From Ferrimonas lipolytica (GTDB taxonomy: Bacteria; Pseudomonadota; Gammaproteobacteria; Enterobacterales; Shewanellaceae), in contig NZ_CP051180.1 in the NCBI RefSeq assembly GCF_012295575.1, positions 1,364,001 to 1,428,000 on the forward strand: a stretch of DNA of 64,000 bases, written 5' to 3'. Shown here piece after piece: positions 17,810 to 26,900 of this stretch (positions within the stretch are counted from its first letter, which is position 1; each line of letters begins with the position of its first letter). The position numbers and the translations under genes were made by a program. The notes under the pieces were generated by a model that made no database searches, was not told where the DNA came from, and was given only the letters and a program-made list of their open reading frames with translations.

Positions 17810-18410
17810 AGTACTGCCACATCTGGTTGGGGTTGTATTCATATTGAACGTAAAAAAGCATCACGAATAGCATCACATAGCAGCCGGTACCCCAACCAAA
17901 GGTTAAGGTGGCGAAGTCAGCTAATTTGAATACCGCGATAAGGTAGCTGATGAGGTAAATCTCAACCATTGATAGACTTTTAAGTAATGATTGCTTCAGT
18001 AACAACCATTTAAGCACGTTGGGGTATAACCGAGACTTAACCAATAGCAATTGCAGCATCACCGAGACAAGCAGCAGCAGTGGTGCAATAACACCAGTAA
18101 CCAATACCGCAAGACCAACAAGAGCAAAGCCCTTCTCAATAACTGCTATGGCACCACTAAAGACCGTGGTGGAGCGAACATTACCGACGATATCGATCTC
18201 AAGAATGGGCAATAAATTAGCAGGAAAAAACAATACCAACGCCGCGATGGTTAATGCTAATAGAGTATTAGCATCACAGTGAGGTTGATGATAAACCGAG
18301 CTGCCACAGCGGGGGCAAAGCGCACGAACGCCATGCGGTAACGCACGGTATCGAATTGGTTCATCACAAGTTGGGCAGAGCAGGGTGGACGGTTGCAAAA
18401 CTTGTCCCAT
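17793..18410 (-). CDS. LetA/PqiA-type membrane protein, first half
   Basis: 205 residues beginning MGQVLQPSTLLCPTCDEP, with CPTC (12-15) and a second CPRC pair forming a zinc-ribbon-like module, then four membrane segments including ALTIAALVLFFPANLLPILE, the PqiA family hallmark. It is the first gene of the letA-letA-letB operon and is divergent from msrC across about 160 bp. Both letA parts are complete in themselves, each with its own start and ribbon, so this is a stable split and not a frameshift. Confidence 0.87.
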   Translation of the reverse strand: MGQVLQPSTLLCPTCDEPIRYRALPHGVRALCPRCGSSVYHQPHCDANTLLALTIAALVLFFPANLLPILEIDIVGNVRSTTVFSGAIAVIEKGFALVGLAVLVTGVIAPLLLLVSVMLQLLLVKSRLYPNVLKWLLLKQSLLKSLSMVEIYLISYLIAVFKLADFATLTFGWGTGCYVMLFVMLFYVQYEYNPNQMWQYYEESR

Positions 18411-18568
18411 GGCAGTTCATGTCACTAGATACAGTAGCTTACCACCTGCGCTAAATTTGGAATAGCGGCAATATTCTGCGCAGTTGCGCCCATCGTTGGG
18501 GTTTTGCCTTGACTCAGAACGGCGAAACTGGGTTAATGGCAAGCTGATTATTACTCTAAGTCGTATAC

Positions 18569-19042
18569 ATGTTGTCCGCTGAAACCCTCGATTATGGATT
18601 GCTGAGTGAACAAGCGAAATGTTTGATCGCCGGCGAAACCAACCGCGTAGCCAATTTGGCCAATATTTCCGCTTTGATCTACCACTCAATGCCAGACCTT
18701 AATTGGGCCGGTTTTTATCTGTTGGACAGCCCACAGGAACTGGTTCTAGGGCCGTTCCAAGGCAAGGTGGCTTGTGTTCGTATCCCCGTTGGTAAAGGGG
18801 TATGTGGTACTGCGGTTTCGACCGGTCAGACTCAGCTTATTGATGACGTTCATGCCTTTGCTGGCCACATCGCTTGCGATAGTGCCAGTGAATCAGAACT
18901 GGTGGTACCAGTCCGAGTGCATGGGGAAATAGTTGGTGTTCTAGATATCGACAGCCCTAAGTTAGCTCGTTTTAGCGAGCGCGACGCCCGTGGCATAGAG
19001 AAACTAGTGCAGGTTGTTGAACAACAATTAGAGCAGCAGTAG
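18569..19042 (+). CDS. msrC: Free methionine-(R)-sulfoxide reductase (GAF)
   Basis: A 157-residue GAF-domain enzyme that reduces free methionine-R-sulfoxide (E. coli YebR/fRMsr). The three redox cysteines C69, C79 and C103 keep the exact spacing of E. coli C84, C94 and C118, within ACVRIPVGKGVCGTAVS and GHIACDSAS. No clear ribosome site precedes the ATG at 18569, but the length fits the family. It is the first gene of a compact run with an unknown gene, proQ and prc; msrC-proQ-prc is conserved in enterics. Confidence 0.95.
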   Translation: MLSAETLDYGLLSEQAKCLIAGETNRVANLANISALIYHSMPDLNWAGFYLLDSPQELVLGPFQGKVACVRIPVGKGVCGTAVSTGQTQLIDDVHAFAGHIACDSASESELVVPVRVHGEIVGVLDIDSPKLARFSERDARGIEKLVQVVEQQLEQQ

Positions 19043-19332
19043 TGAAAGAATTAGTTCATATACACACCTACTTGATGGATGCCAATGAAGTAGGTGAATG
19101 GGAAGGGCAAGAAGCTCTCGCCGCAGAAAATATCAACACACTGTTTCATGCAGTTTATGATTTTGCGGACCATGATATTGATGTTGCGCGGTTAGAGCAG
19201 ATGCTTGACTCCGTGTGGCAAAATTGGCAACACAATCCCGAACTCATTGAGTTGGACGACGACATGATTCATGCATTCGTCGAAGCATTATTTACCCATT
19301 TTGACCCAGAACAGGGCCAGGAAGACTTTTGA
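19042..19332 (+). CDS. Conserved-looking hypothetical protein, 96 aa
   Basis: The GTG start shares a base with the msrC stop, and the stop is embedded in the proQ start (TGATG), so the frame is locked into an operon by overlaps on both sides. The product is acidic (many Asp/Glu), without membrane segment, cysteine or signal peptide, and looks all-helical: FHAVYDFADHDIDVARLEQM, then VWQNWQHNPELIELDDDMI and HAFVEALFTHF. I do not recognise the family. Coupling with proQ hints at a shared expression need but shows no function. Confidence 0.8.
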   Translation: MKELVHIHTYLMDANEVGEWEGQEALAAENINTLFHAVYDFADHDIDVARLEQMLDSVWQNWQHNPELIELDDDMIHAFVEALFTHFDPEQGQEDF

Positions 19333-19997
19333 TGACCACTGAACAAAACACCACTCCGGAAAGCACAGAAAAACTGAAGGACGTGAAAGAAGTTATTGCC
19401 TATTTGGCAGAGCAGTTCCCGAAGTGCTTTACCATTGAAGGTGACGCGCAGCCGTTAAAAATTGGTCTGTTTCAAGAATTAGCAGAACGTTTGGACGGCG
19501 ACGACAAAGTGAGCAAGACTCAACTGCGTCAAGCAATCCGCCGTTACACTAACAGTTGGCGCTACCTGCGCGGTTCAAAAGCCGGTGCAGTTCGTGTTGA
19601 TCTTGATGGCAACGATTGTGGTGCATTAGAGCAAGAACACATTGAGCACGCTGAAAAAACTCTCAAAGAGAGTCAAGAGCGCGCTAAAGAAGTTCGCCAA
19701 GAAAAAGCCGCTGCTGAACGCAAAGCTAAGCGCCCAGCTAAAAAGCCTCGTCCTGCTCGCGCTGAGCAAGCAGCTAAAGCAAAACCATCTAAACTGAAAA
19801 AAGAGACTGAACAGCGGAACTCTAAGCCGCTTGAGAAAGTCTCAGCAGATAAGCTGGTAGTAAACATGCAAGTTTTGGTTACCTTGGGTAAAACCCCTGC
19901 CAAAGGTACCGTGACTGACGTGAACAAAGGCGATGTTATGGTTCGCCTGGAATCCGGCCTAACCGTTAAAGTAAAAGCCGACCACATTCGCGTATAA
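19332..19997 (+). CDS. proQ: RNA chaperone ProQ
   Basis: A 221-residue FinO-family RNA chaperone binding structured 3' ends of mRNAs and small RNAs. The FinO domain spans about 10-125 and includes FPKCFTIEGDAQPLKIGLFQ and RYTNSWRYLRGSKAGAVRVD. A Lys/Ala-rich linker (about 125-170) follows, then a Tudor-like C-terminal domain (KLVVNMQVLVTLGKTPAKGT, 50 or so residues). The ATG at 19332 follows AGGAAG by 7 bases; a TTG one codon earlier is less likely. It is followed by prc, as in E. coli. Confidence 0.96.
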   Translation: MTTEQNTTPESTEKLKDVKEVIAYLAEQFPKCFTIEGDAQPLKIGLFQELAERLDGDDKVSKTQLRQAIRRYTNSWRYLRGSKAGAVRVDLDGNDCGALEQEHIEHAEKTLKESQERAKEVRQEKAAAERKAKRPAKKPRPARAEQAAKAKPSKLKKETEQRNSKPLEKVSADKLVVNMQVLVTLGKTPAKGTVTDVNKGDVMVRLESGLTVKVKADHIRV

Positions 19998-20029
19998 GTG
20001 CGCGATTCGGCATAAGGAGTTGCGAGTAG

Positions 20030-22072
20030 ATGATAAAGAATAAGATAACCATGTTGCTGGCTGGTTTGGTACTCAGTGCCCAAGCCGTAGCGGTTTCTCC
20101 TGCTATTCCACTGCAGGATATGCCGGAGCTCAGCCAAGAAGCTCAACATATGATTGGCAGCAAACGGGTTAATGATCTTTTCACTCGCTCACACTACCGT
20201 AAGGTCGAATTAAACGCGGAATTTGCCGGACAGGTATATCAACGCTACCTAAAACAGCTTGATATGAACCGCTCTAACCTACTGCAGTCGGATATCGACG
20301 GCTTTAAGGGCTTAGAAGCGGGCCTGTTGCGGGAGATCCAAGCTGGCAAACTGTCACAAGCTTACGACCTATATGAGCTCTCCATCAGTCGTCGTTATCA
20401 GCGTCTAGAGTATGCTTTATCGCTGCTTGATGAGCCGATGAAGTTTGATGTCGAAGGGGATCGCTACGATTACGATCGTACTGAACAGTCTTGGGCGACG
20501 ACAACGGCTCAACTTGATGAGATTTGGCGTCAACGGGTTAAGAATGACGCGCTGAGCCTGGCCATGACGGGCAAGGAGTGGCCTGAGATTAGCGAAATGC
20601 TAACTAAGCGCTACAACAATGCCATTAAACGTTTGAGTCAGACCCAAAGTGAAGACGTATTCCAATCGGTAATGAACGCCTTTGCTTACACGCTGGAACC
20701 CCACACTCGTTATTTATCGCCGCGTAACGCCGAGCGTTTCAAGACCGAAATGAACCTCTCCCTTGAGGGGATTGGTGCGGTGTTGATGATGACAGACGAT
20801 TATACGGTTGTTCGAGAGTTGGTTACTGGTGGTCCTGCAGATAAGCAGGGCGAACTGAAACCAGACGATAAGATCATTGGCGTCGCGCAAGAGGGCGAAA
20901 AGGTGGTCGATGTTATCGGCTGGCGTCTAGATGACGTGGTTGAACTTATCAAAGGTAAGAAAGACTCGACAGTTACTCTGCAAATTTTGGCAGCCAAAGA
21001 TGGCAATAATGGCCTACCAAAAGAGATTGAGATTGTTCGAGATGAGGTTCGTCTTGAAGATCGTGCCGTTAAGTCTGAGGTTCGTGAAGTACCGTCATCA
21101 GCTGGTACTCGTACCATTGGTGTCATCGATATCCCGAGCTTCTACATGGACGTTAGCGGAGACGTAGCTAAAGAGATCGCCAAGCTAACTGAGCAGAACG
21201 TTGAAGGCATCGTTGTTGACCTGCGTAATAACGGCGGTGGCTCGTTGTCTGAAGCCAGCTTGTTAACTGGATTATTCATTCCACAAGGCCCGGTGGTGCA
21301 GATCCGCGACCAGCGTAACAAGATCACCGAAAATGGCGACCGCGATGCACGGGTTGCTTACGACGGCGAACTAACTGTATTGGTTAACCGTTACAGTGCC
21401 TCAGCTTCTGAAATTTTTGCCGCTGCGCTGCAAGATTATGGTCGAGCGGTGGTTATTGGTGAACAAACCTTTGGTAAAGGCACAGTCCAACAGCATCGGC
21501 CATTAGGTCGCATCTACGATATGTACGATAAGCCGCTGGGTAATGTTACCTACACCATTTCGAAGTTTTATCGCATTAATGGCGGTTCGACTCAGCTTAA
21601 AGGTGTCATTCCTGATCTAAGCTTCCCTAGCTTTGTTAAAGAAGGGGAATACGGCGAGTCTCAGGAAGACAATGCGTTACCGTGGGATTCAGTACCAAGC
21701 GCGCGTTACCGCACCTTTGGCGATATCGACGCTGAGATGCTGAATTACTTAGATAGTCGTCATCAAGCTCGAATTGGTGATGAATATGAGTTTTCACTGT
21801 TGCGTGAAGATATCGCTCGTTATCGCTTAGACAAAGATAAGAAGTGGGTCAGCTTGGTTAAAGCAGAACGTGAAGCGGAACAACAAGCCGATGACGATCG
21901 CGCTTTGGCTCGCATGAACGAACGCTTGAAGCAACAAGGGTTAGAGCCAGTTACCGATCTTGCTGATGCTGAAGATATTGAATTGCCAGATTATCAATTA
22001 GATGAAGCGGCTGCGATTACAGTTGATGTGATTGACTATGGATTAACGGCGCGACTAAAAAACGCATCGTAG
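20030..22072 (+). CDS. prc: Carboxy-terminal (tail-specific) processing protease
   Basis: Periplasmic serine protease that trims C-terminal tails (for example penicillin-binding protein 3 and MltG-type targets in E. coli). 680 residues with a signal peptide ending near AQA-VAVS (about 22). A PDZ domain lies at roughly 240-325. The Ser-Lys dyad is S458 in YSASASEIF and K483 in FGKGTVQ, with D469 at the same spacing as E. coli Prc. A Glu/Ala-rich C-terminal helical domain follows. It ends the msrC-proQ-prc run before a strong terminator. Confidence 0.96.
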   Translation: MIKNKITMLLAGLVLSAQAVAVSPAIPLQDMPELSQEAQHMIGSKRVNDLFTRSHYRKVELNAEFAGQVYQRYLKQLDMNRSNLLQSDIDGFKGLEAGLLREIQAGKLSQAYDLYELSISRRYQRLEYALSLLDEPMKFDVEGDRYDYDRTEQSWATTTAQLDEIWRQRVKNDALSLAMTGKEWPEISEMLTKRYNNAIKRLSQTQSEDVFQSVMNAFAYTLEPHTRYLSPRNAERFKTEMNLSLEGIGAVLMMTDDYTVVRELVTGGPADKQGELKPDDKIIGVAQEGEKVVDVIGWRLDDVVELIKGKKDSTVTLQILAAKDGNNGLPKEIEIVRDEVRLEDRAVKSEVREVPSSAGTRTIGVIDIPSFYMDVSGDVAKEIAKLTEQNVEGIVVDLRNNGGGSLSEASLLTGLFIPQGPVVQIRDQRNKITENGDRDARVAYDGELTVLVNRYSASASEIFAAALQDYGRAVVIGEQTFGKGTVQQHRPLGRIYDMYDKPLGNVTYTISKFYRINGGSTQLKGVIPDLSFPSFVKEGEYGESQEDNALPWDSVPSARYRTFGDIDAEMLNYLDSRHQARIGDEYEFSLLREDIARYRLDKDKKWVSLVKAEREAEQQADDDRALARMNERLKQQGLEPVTDLADAEDIELPDYQLDEAAAITVDVIDYGLTARLKNAS

Positions 22073-22095
22073 CCCCAATTCCGCGTAATTAACCA

Positions 22096-22122
22096 AACGC
22101 CGCTCCCTGAGCGGCGTTTTTT
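22096..22122 (+). terminator. Intrinsic terminator after prc
   Basis: AACGCCGCTC and GAGCGGCGTT flank a CCT loop and run directly into six T residues, 24 bp after the prc stop. Confidence 0.92.
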
Positions 22123-22206
22123 ATTGTCTGAAAAACTTGCCGTAACAAGCTATACGCGTTACAAATTTCCTTGCAATAACAAAAAAATAACATCGACGGG
22201 GAAGTC

Positions 22207-23580
22207 ATGAGTAACCACAACATAAAACACGAACAATGGTCGAGTCGCCTGACCTATATGCTCGCTGCGACTGGGGCAGCAGTGGGCTTAGGTAATATCT
22301 GGAAGTTTCCATACATCATGGGAGAGAACGGTGGTGGCGCCTTTGTCTTGGTTTATCTTGGCTGTATTTTACTGATTGGGATCCCGGTAATGATGTCTGA
22401 GGTACTGATCGGTAAGGTCGGTCGACAGGCTCCGGCACGTTCGGCACGGTTGGTGGCAGCACAGTCTGGCGGCAGCAAACACTGGTCAGTTGTCGGTTGG
22501 TTTGGCTCGGTGGCAGGTTTTCTTATCTTGTCGTTTTACGTGGTGATTGCTGGCTGGGCGCTAGCCTACACTTTTTACGGTTTTAGTGGCGATTTTACCG
22601 ATAAGTCGCCAGCACAGATTGGCAATATTTTCAGTACACTGAACCAGTCTGGCGGGCAGTTGATGGCCTGGAGTGGAGTGATAATCTTTGCCACGACGGT
22701 GATCGTTGGCCTTGGGGTAAAGGCAGGTCTGGAACGGGCAGTTAACTGGATGATGCCGGCGCTGTTTGTACTTCTGTTAGTGATGGTAGGTTACGCCGCT
22801 AGCACCGGCGATATGGGCTCGGCTATGAGCTTTATGTTCAATGCCGATTTCAGCAAGCTAAGCTGGAATGGTGTACTGGTTGCGTTGGGTCATTCGTTCT
22901 TTACCCTATCGCTCGCGTCAGGAATCATGACCATGTACGGCGCTTACCTGCCAGAAAAAACCTCGCTGGTTAAAACATCGTTGTGGATTGCGATTATGGA
23001 TACTGTAGTCGCCTTGTTAGCGGGGATTGCAATCTATCCCATCGTATTTGCCAATGGTTTAGAGCCTGGCGCAGGACCAGGACTCATCTTTCAAACCTTG
23101 CCTATTGCCTTTGGCAGTATGCCCGGCGGCCAGTTTTTTGGTGGTCTATTTTTCTTGATGTTGGTTGTTGCAGCATTGACCTCGGCGTTAGCATTGATTG
23201 AATCGTCAGTCGCATGGTTGGTTGAGAATCGTGGCTTTAAACGTATGCAGGCGGCGGTGGTTAGCGGTTTCTCTATCTGGCTACTGAGTTTGCTCACGGT
23301 GTTCTCAATCAGCGGTGAATCGTGGACCGTGGTAACGCTGTTTGCTACCGACATGTCGCTGTTTGATATTCTCGACTTCACCACCTCGAATGTGATGCTG
23401 CCACTGGGCGGGCTTATGACAGCGGTATTTGTTGGCTACGTAGTGAATACGGAAATCAGCAAACGAGCTATCGACAGCACTGCGGCAATCTACAGGTTGT
23501 GGTGGCTATGCGTTCGTTATGTCGCGCCAATTGCAATTGTATTAGTGTTTTTGCAACTGTCCGGGATTGTTAGCTTTTAA
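22207..23580 (+). CDS. Sodium-dependent transporter, NSS/SNF family
   Basis: 457 residues with about twelve hydrophobic segments; a sodium-coupled symporter of the neurotransmitter transporter family (LeuT fold), probably for an amino acid. The first helix carries the sodium/substrate motif GAAVGLGNIWKFPY (about 24-37), followed by GENGGGAFVLVYL. Later GHSFFTLSLASGIMTMYGAY corresponds to the TM6-7 part of the site. It stands alone between two terminators, with a GGGGAAG ribosome site. The substrate cannot be read from sequence. Confidence 0.93.
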   Translation: MSNHNIKHEQWSSRLTYMLAATGAAVGLGNIWKFPYIMGENGGGAFVLVYLGCILLIGIPVMMSEVLIGKVGRQAPARSARLVAAQSGGSKHWSVVGWFGSVAGFLILSFYVVIAGWALAYTFYGFSGDFTDKSPAQIGNIFSTLNQSGGQLMAWSGVIIFATTVIVGLGVKAGLERAVNWMMPALFVLLLVMVGYAASTGDMGSAMSFMFNADFSKLSWNGVLVALGHSFFTLSLASGIMTMYGAYLPEKTSLVKTSLWIAIMDTVVALLAGIAIYPIVFANGLEPGAGPGLIFQTLPIAFGSMPGGQFFGGLFFLMLVVAALTSALALIESSVAWLVENRGFKRMQAAVVSGFSIWLLSLLTVFSISGESWTVVTLFATDMSLFDILDFTTSNVMLPLGGLMTAVFVGYVVNTEISKRAIDSTAAIYRLWWLCVRYVAPIAIVLVFLQLSGIVSF

Positions 23581-23597
23581 GCAGCACTGTTACCACC

Positions 23598-23626
23598 AAA
23601 AAACCGGCCACGCGGCCGGTTTTTTG
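23598..23626. terminator. Bidirectional intrinsic terminator
   Basis: AAAACCGGCC and GGCCGGTTTT (or longer) pair almost perfectly, flanked by A-run and T-run, 17 bp after the transporter stop. The symmetry would stop transcription from either side. Confidence 0.9.
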
Positions 23627-23746
23627 GTCAATCAAGCTGTGGTTTTACTCTTTGGTGGATGTAGCGGACGAAAACGTGACATTGATTGGTATACTCGGCC
23701 ATTAGAGTAGGTTTACCACGATTTCTACAGTAAGGAGACTGCGCCA

Positions 23747-26350
23747 ATGTCGGCCATGCAAGCACAACTGCGTACTGATTACCAATCACCGCAATACACC
23801 ATTGAACAGCTGCACCTCGATTTTAAGTTGGATGAGCATGCCACCATCGTCACTGCTGTTTCACAAGTAAAACAGCTTGTGGCTGCAACCCCACAATTGG
23901 TTTTAGACGGTGAGCACATGAAGCTGCTGTCAGTCGCTATTGATGGCGAAGTTTTAGCGCAGAGCCGCTACCGGGTTATCGACAATCAACTGATCATAGA
24001 CGTTGATTTAGCGTCATTTGAGCTAACGGTAATTACTGAGATTGATCCTGCCAACAATACCGCTTTGGAAGGGTTATATAAGTCCGGTGGTGCATTTTGT
24101 ACTCAGTGTGAAGCTCAAGGCTTCCGCCGCATTACCTTTTTCCTCGACCGCCCTGACGTGTTGGCTAAATACACCACTCGCGTTGAAGCTGATAAAGCCC
24201 AATACCCATACCTACTGTCGAACGGCAACAAGATTGACTCAGGCGATCTTGATGGTGGCCGTCACTTCGCGGTTTGGCAAGACCCATTCCCGAAGCCTAG
24301 CTACCTGTTTGCTTTAGTAGCCGGTGACTTTGATCTGCTTGATGATACCTTTATTACCCGCAGTGGCCGCAAAGTTGCGCTAGAGCTATTTGTTGATCGC
24401 GGTAACCTGCATCGCGGCGAACACGCGATGGCGTCGTTAAAGCGTGCGATGAAGTGGGACGAAGAACGCTTCAATCTTGAGTACGACCTTGATATCTACA
24501 TGATCGTTGCTGTGGATTTCTTTAACATGGGGGCGATGGAGAACAAAGGACTCAACGTCTTTAACTCTAAGGCGGTATTGGCCGATCCACAAACGGCAAC
24601 CGACGACGAATACCATCGTATCGAGTCGATTATTGGCCATGAGTATTTCCACAACTGGACCGGTAACCGTGTTACTTGCCGTGATTGGTTCCAACTCTCG
24701 CTCAAAGAAGGCTTAACGGTATTCCGTGATCAGGAGTTCTCCTCTGATCTGGGTTCGCCTGTGGTTAACCGCATCGACGCAGTCAACGTGATGCGAACTC
24801 ATCAGTTTGCTGAAGACGCTGGCCCAATGGCACACCCTATCCGCCCTGAGCAAGTGTTAGAGATGAATAACTTCTACACGGTGACGGTATACGATAAAGG
24901 CTCTGAAGTGATTCGGATGATGCACACCTTATTGGGTGAAGCCCGCTTCCAGCAGGGGATGGCGCTGTATTTCGAACGTCACGATGGTCAAGCGGTAACC
25001 TGCGATGATTTTGTTGCTGCAATGGAAGACGCTTCTGGAGTTGATCTAACTCAATTCCGTCTTTGGTACAGTCAGTCTGGTACCCCTGTAGTTAAGGCAA
25101 TTGAGAGTTATGATGCCGACAAACAGCAATACACGCTGACCCTCACTCAAAACACGCCAGCAACGCCTGACCAAACTGAGAAACAGCCACTGCATATTCC
25201 GGTCGCGATTGAACTACTTGATAGCGAAGGGAAGGGCATTGAGCTTAAGCGCGATGGCAAGGTGGTAGCGAACATCCTTAATTTCGTTGAAGCCGAACAG
25301 AGCTGGGTATTTGATCAGGTATCTGGGCCGGTTGTGGCATCTTTGTTTGAGAATTTCTCCGCACCTATCAAGTTGGAACAGAACATTTCATCGCAGCAAC
25401 TGGCACTGATTGTTGCTAATTCTAGCAGCGACTTTTCTCGTTACGATGCTGGTCAACGTCTGTTTACCTCTGAAATCTTTGCCATTGCAGACGCTGAGGC
25501 TGAGCGCGCCTCAGACACCTTAATTAACGCACTGCGTAAGGTGTTGCTCGATCCAACTCGTGATCCGGCTTTGGTTGCATTGATGCTGTCGCTACCGGCA
25601 GAATCGGCATTAGCGCAAGATCGTAACGATATTGATGTTGAAACTATTCACCTAACTCGCCGCGCGGTGTTAGCACAGATCGGTTTGGAGTTAGAGGACG
25701 AGTTGCTGGCACGTTACCGTGAGTGCATCGCTAGCAGTTATCAGCAAGACGCTGCTGCGGTTGGTCGTCGAGCCTTAAAGAATGCGTGTTTGTTCTTGTT
25801 AGCCATTGCCGGTAAAGCAACTACGCAAGAGTTGTGTGGTCAACAGTTCGCGCAGGCGGACAATATGACCGACCGCCTAGCAGCACTAAATGCAATGAAC
25901 CAAGCGCAATTGCCAATTGTTAAGGACGCTTTGGCTACCTTCGAATCACAATGGCACCAAGATGCATTGGTGATGGATAAGTGGTTTAGTCAGGTTGCTA
26001 TGGCGCCCAATGCTAACGTCCTTGCGGACATCGAAAAGGCGATGGCACACCCAATGTTTGATATAGCAAACCCGAACCGAGTGCGCGCACTTATCGGTGC
26101 CTTTGCCAGTGGCAACCGTAACCAATTTCACGCATTAGATGGTAGTGGCTACCGCTTCTTAACTGATAATTTGGTTAAGTTGAACACCATTAATCCACAG
26201 TGTGCAGCACGCATTATTACGCCATTACTGGGCTGGAAAGAGTTGGATGGTGAACGTCAGGCATTAATTAAGGCGCAGCTACAGCGTCTCGCTGATCTGC
26301 CTGATTTGAGCCGTGACTTGTATGAAAAAGTAACCAAGTCTCTAGCTTAA
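23747..26350 (+). CDS. pepN: Aminopeptidase N
   Basis: Broad-specificity M1 zinc aminopeptidase of the cytosol. 867 residues (E. coli 870). The exopeptidase motif GAMEN is at 262-266; zinc ligands H298, H302 with catalytic E299 lie in HEYFHNW, and the third ligand is E321. These are one position from the E. coli numbering. TAAGGAG lies 9-10 bases before the ATG. pepN is followed after 14 bp by the DUF2835 gene, so they probably share a transcript. Confidence 0.97.
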   Translation: MSAMQAQLRTDYQSPQYTIEQLHLDFKLDEHATIVTAVSQVKQLVAATPQLVLDGEHMKLLSVAIDGEVLAQSRYRVIDNQLIIDVDLASFELTVITEIDPANNTALEGLYKSGGAFCTQCEAQGFRRITFFLDRPDVLAKYTTRVEADKAQYPYLLSNGNKIDSGDLDGGRHFAVWQDPFPKPSYLFALVAGDFDLLDDTFITRSGRKVALELFVDRGNLHRGEHAMASLKRAMKWDEERFNLEYDLDIYMIVAVDFFNMGAMENKGLNVFNSKAVLADPQTATDDEYHRIESIIGHEYFHNWTGNRVTCRDWFQLSLKEGLTVFRDQEFSSDLGSPVVNRIDAVNVMRTHQFAEDAGPMAHPIRPEQVLEMNNFYTVTVYDKGSEVIRMMHTLLGEARFQQGMALYFERHDGQAVTCDDFVAAMEDASGVDLTQFRLWYSQSGTPVVKAIESYDADKQQYTLTLTQNTPATPDQTEKQPLHIPVAIELLDSEGKGIELKRDGKVVANILNFVEAEQSWVFDQVSGPVVASLFENFSAPIKLEQNISSQQLALIVANSSSDFSRYDAGQRLFTSEIFAIADAEAERASDTLINALRKVLLDPTRDPALVALMLSLPAESALAQDRNDIDVETIHLTRRAVLAQIGLELEDELLARYRECIASSYQQDAAAVGRRALKNACLFLLAIAGKATTQELCGQQFAQADNMTDRLAALNAMNQAQLPIVKDALATFESQWHQDALVMDKWFSQVAMAPNANVLADIEKAMAHPMFDIANPNRVRALIGAFASGNRNQFHALDGSGYRFLTDNLVKLNTINPQCAARIITPLLGWKELDGERQALIKAQLQRLADLPDLSRDLYEKVTKSLA

Positions 26351-26364
26351 GATTATTACTGGCA

Positions 26365-26586
26365 ATGGCTACTACATTTACCTTTAACGTAAACATCGAT
26401 TGGAGCGAGTTCCAACGATACTACGGTGGCACAGCCAAAATGGTTGTGTGTCAGACTGAAGATGGCAAAGTCTTGCATATTCATGCAAGACATTTTAGAC
26501 CGTTTTTAGACCGCAATGGGGTGTTCGGGCGGTTTACGCTCACGCTCAACCGTGCAGGTGAAGTGAACCAGCTAATTAAAATTTAA
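26365..26586 (+). CDS. DUF2835 family protein, 73 aa
   Basis: A small conserved protein of gammaproteobacteria with no known function. It starts MATTFTFNVNIDWSEFQRYY, and the family features KVLHIHARHFRPFLDRNGV and GRFTLTL are visible. It looks like a single small beta-rich domain without signal or membrane segment. It lies 14 bp after pepN and before a clear terminator, so it is the last gene of the pepN unit. Confidence 0.88.
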   Translation: MATTFTFNVNIDWSEFQRYYGGTAKMVVCQTEDGKVLHIHARHFRPFLDRNGVFGRFTLTLNRAGEVNQLIKI

Positions 26587-26618
26587 TTGGCGGCTAGAGT
26601 AAAAACTTAAAACGATAC

Positions 26619-26643
26619 AAGGCCTCAGTTAGAGGCCTTTTTT
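26619..26643 (+). terminator. Intrinsic terminator after pepN-DUF2835
   Basis: AAGGCCTC and GAGGCCTT enclose a 5-base loop and are followed by a run of T residues (26638-26643). Confidence 0.92.
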
Positions 26644-26765
26644 GATCTGTGGTTTGCAGTTAAGTTGCTATTTATCAATGGGTTATATTTAGAAGGGACG
26701 AATGACGCCAGTTCTGTTTTTAGTGCGTAAAAACGGAAGATTTAAATGGTTGTTTGAAAATTACG

Positions 26766-26813
26766 TTAACGCGTTAAAATTTAAGCCTTTTAATGCTGCA
26801 AAGATGTTGCAGC
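26766..26813 (+). promoter_or_regulatory. Palindromes in the leader of the DUF1302 operon
   Basis: The 257-bp gap before the operon holds a perfect 12-bp palindrome TTAACGCGTTAA (26766-26777) and, 17 bp later, a 7-5-7 inverted repeat GCTGCAA/TTGCAGC (26795-26813). I see no convincing -35/-10 pair to fix the promoter. Either element could be an operator; a frame open across this region (26702-27019) has no coding features. Confidence 0.4.
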
Positions 26814-26900
26814 GGGGGTTGCGATGCGTTAACAATGGTTTTAATTTCCTGCATAGGGAATTTAACAATCACAATAATCAGGGAAGGGAGAGAAGCGAAA

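Noticed and set aside
17793-17842. Overlap of the two letA genes as a possible frameshift
   Set aside because: Each gene has its own start and complete ribbon plus four membrane segments, so splitting is natural and not a sequencing or mutation artefact.
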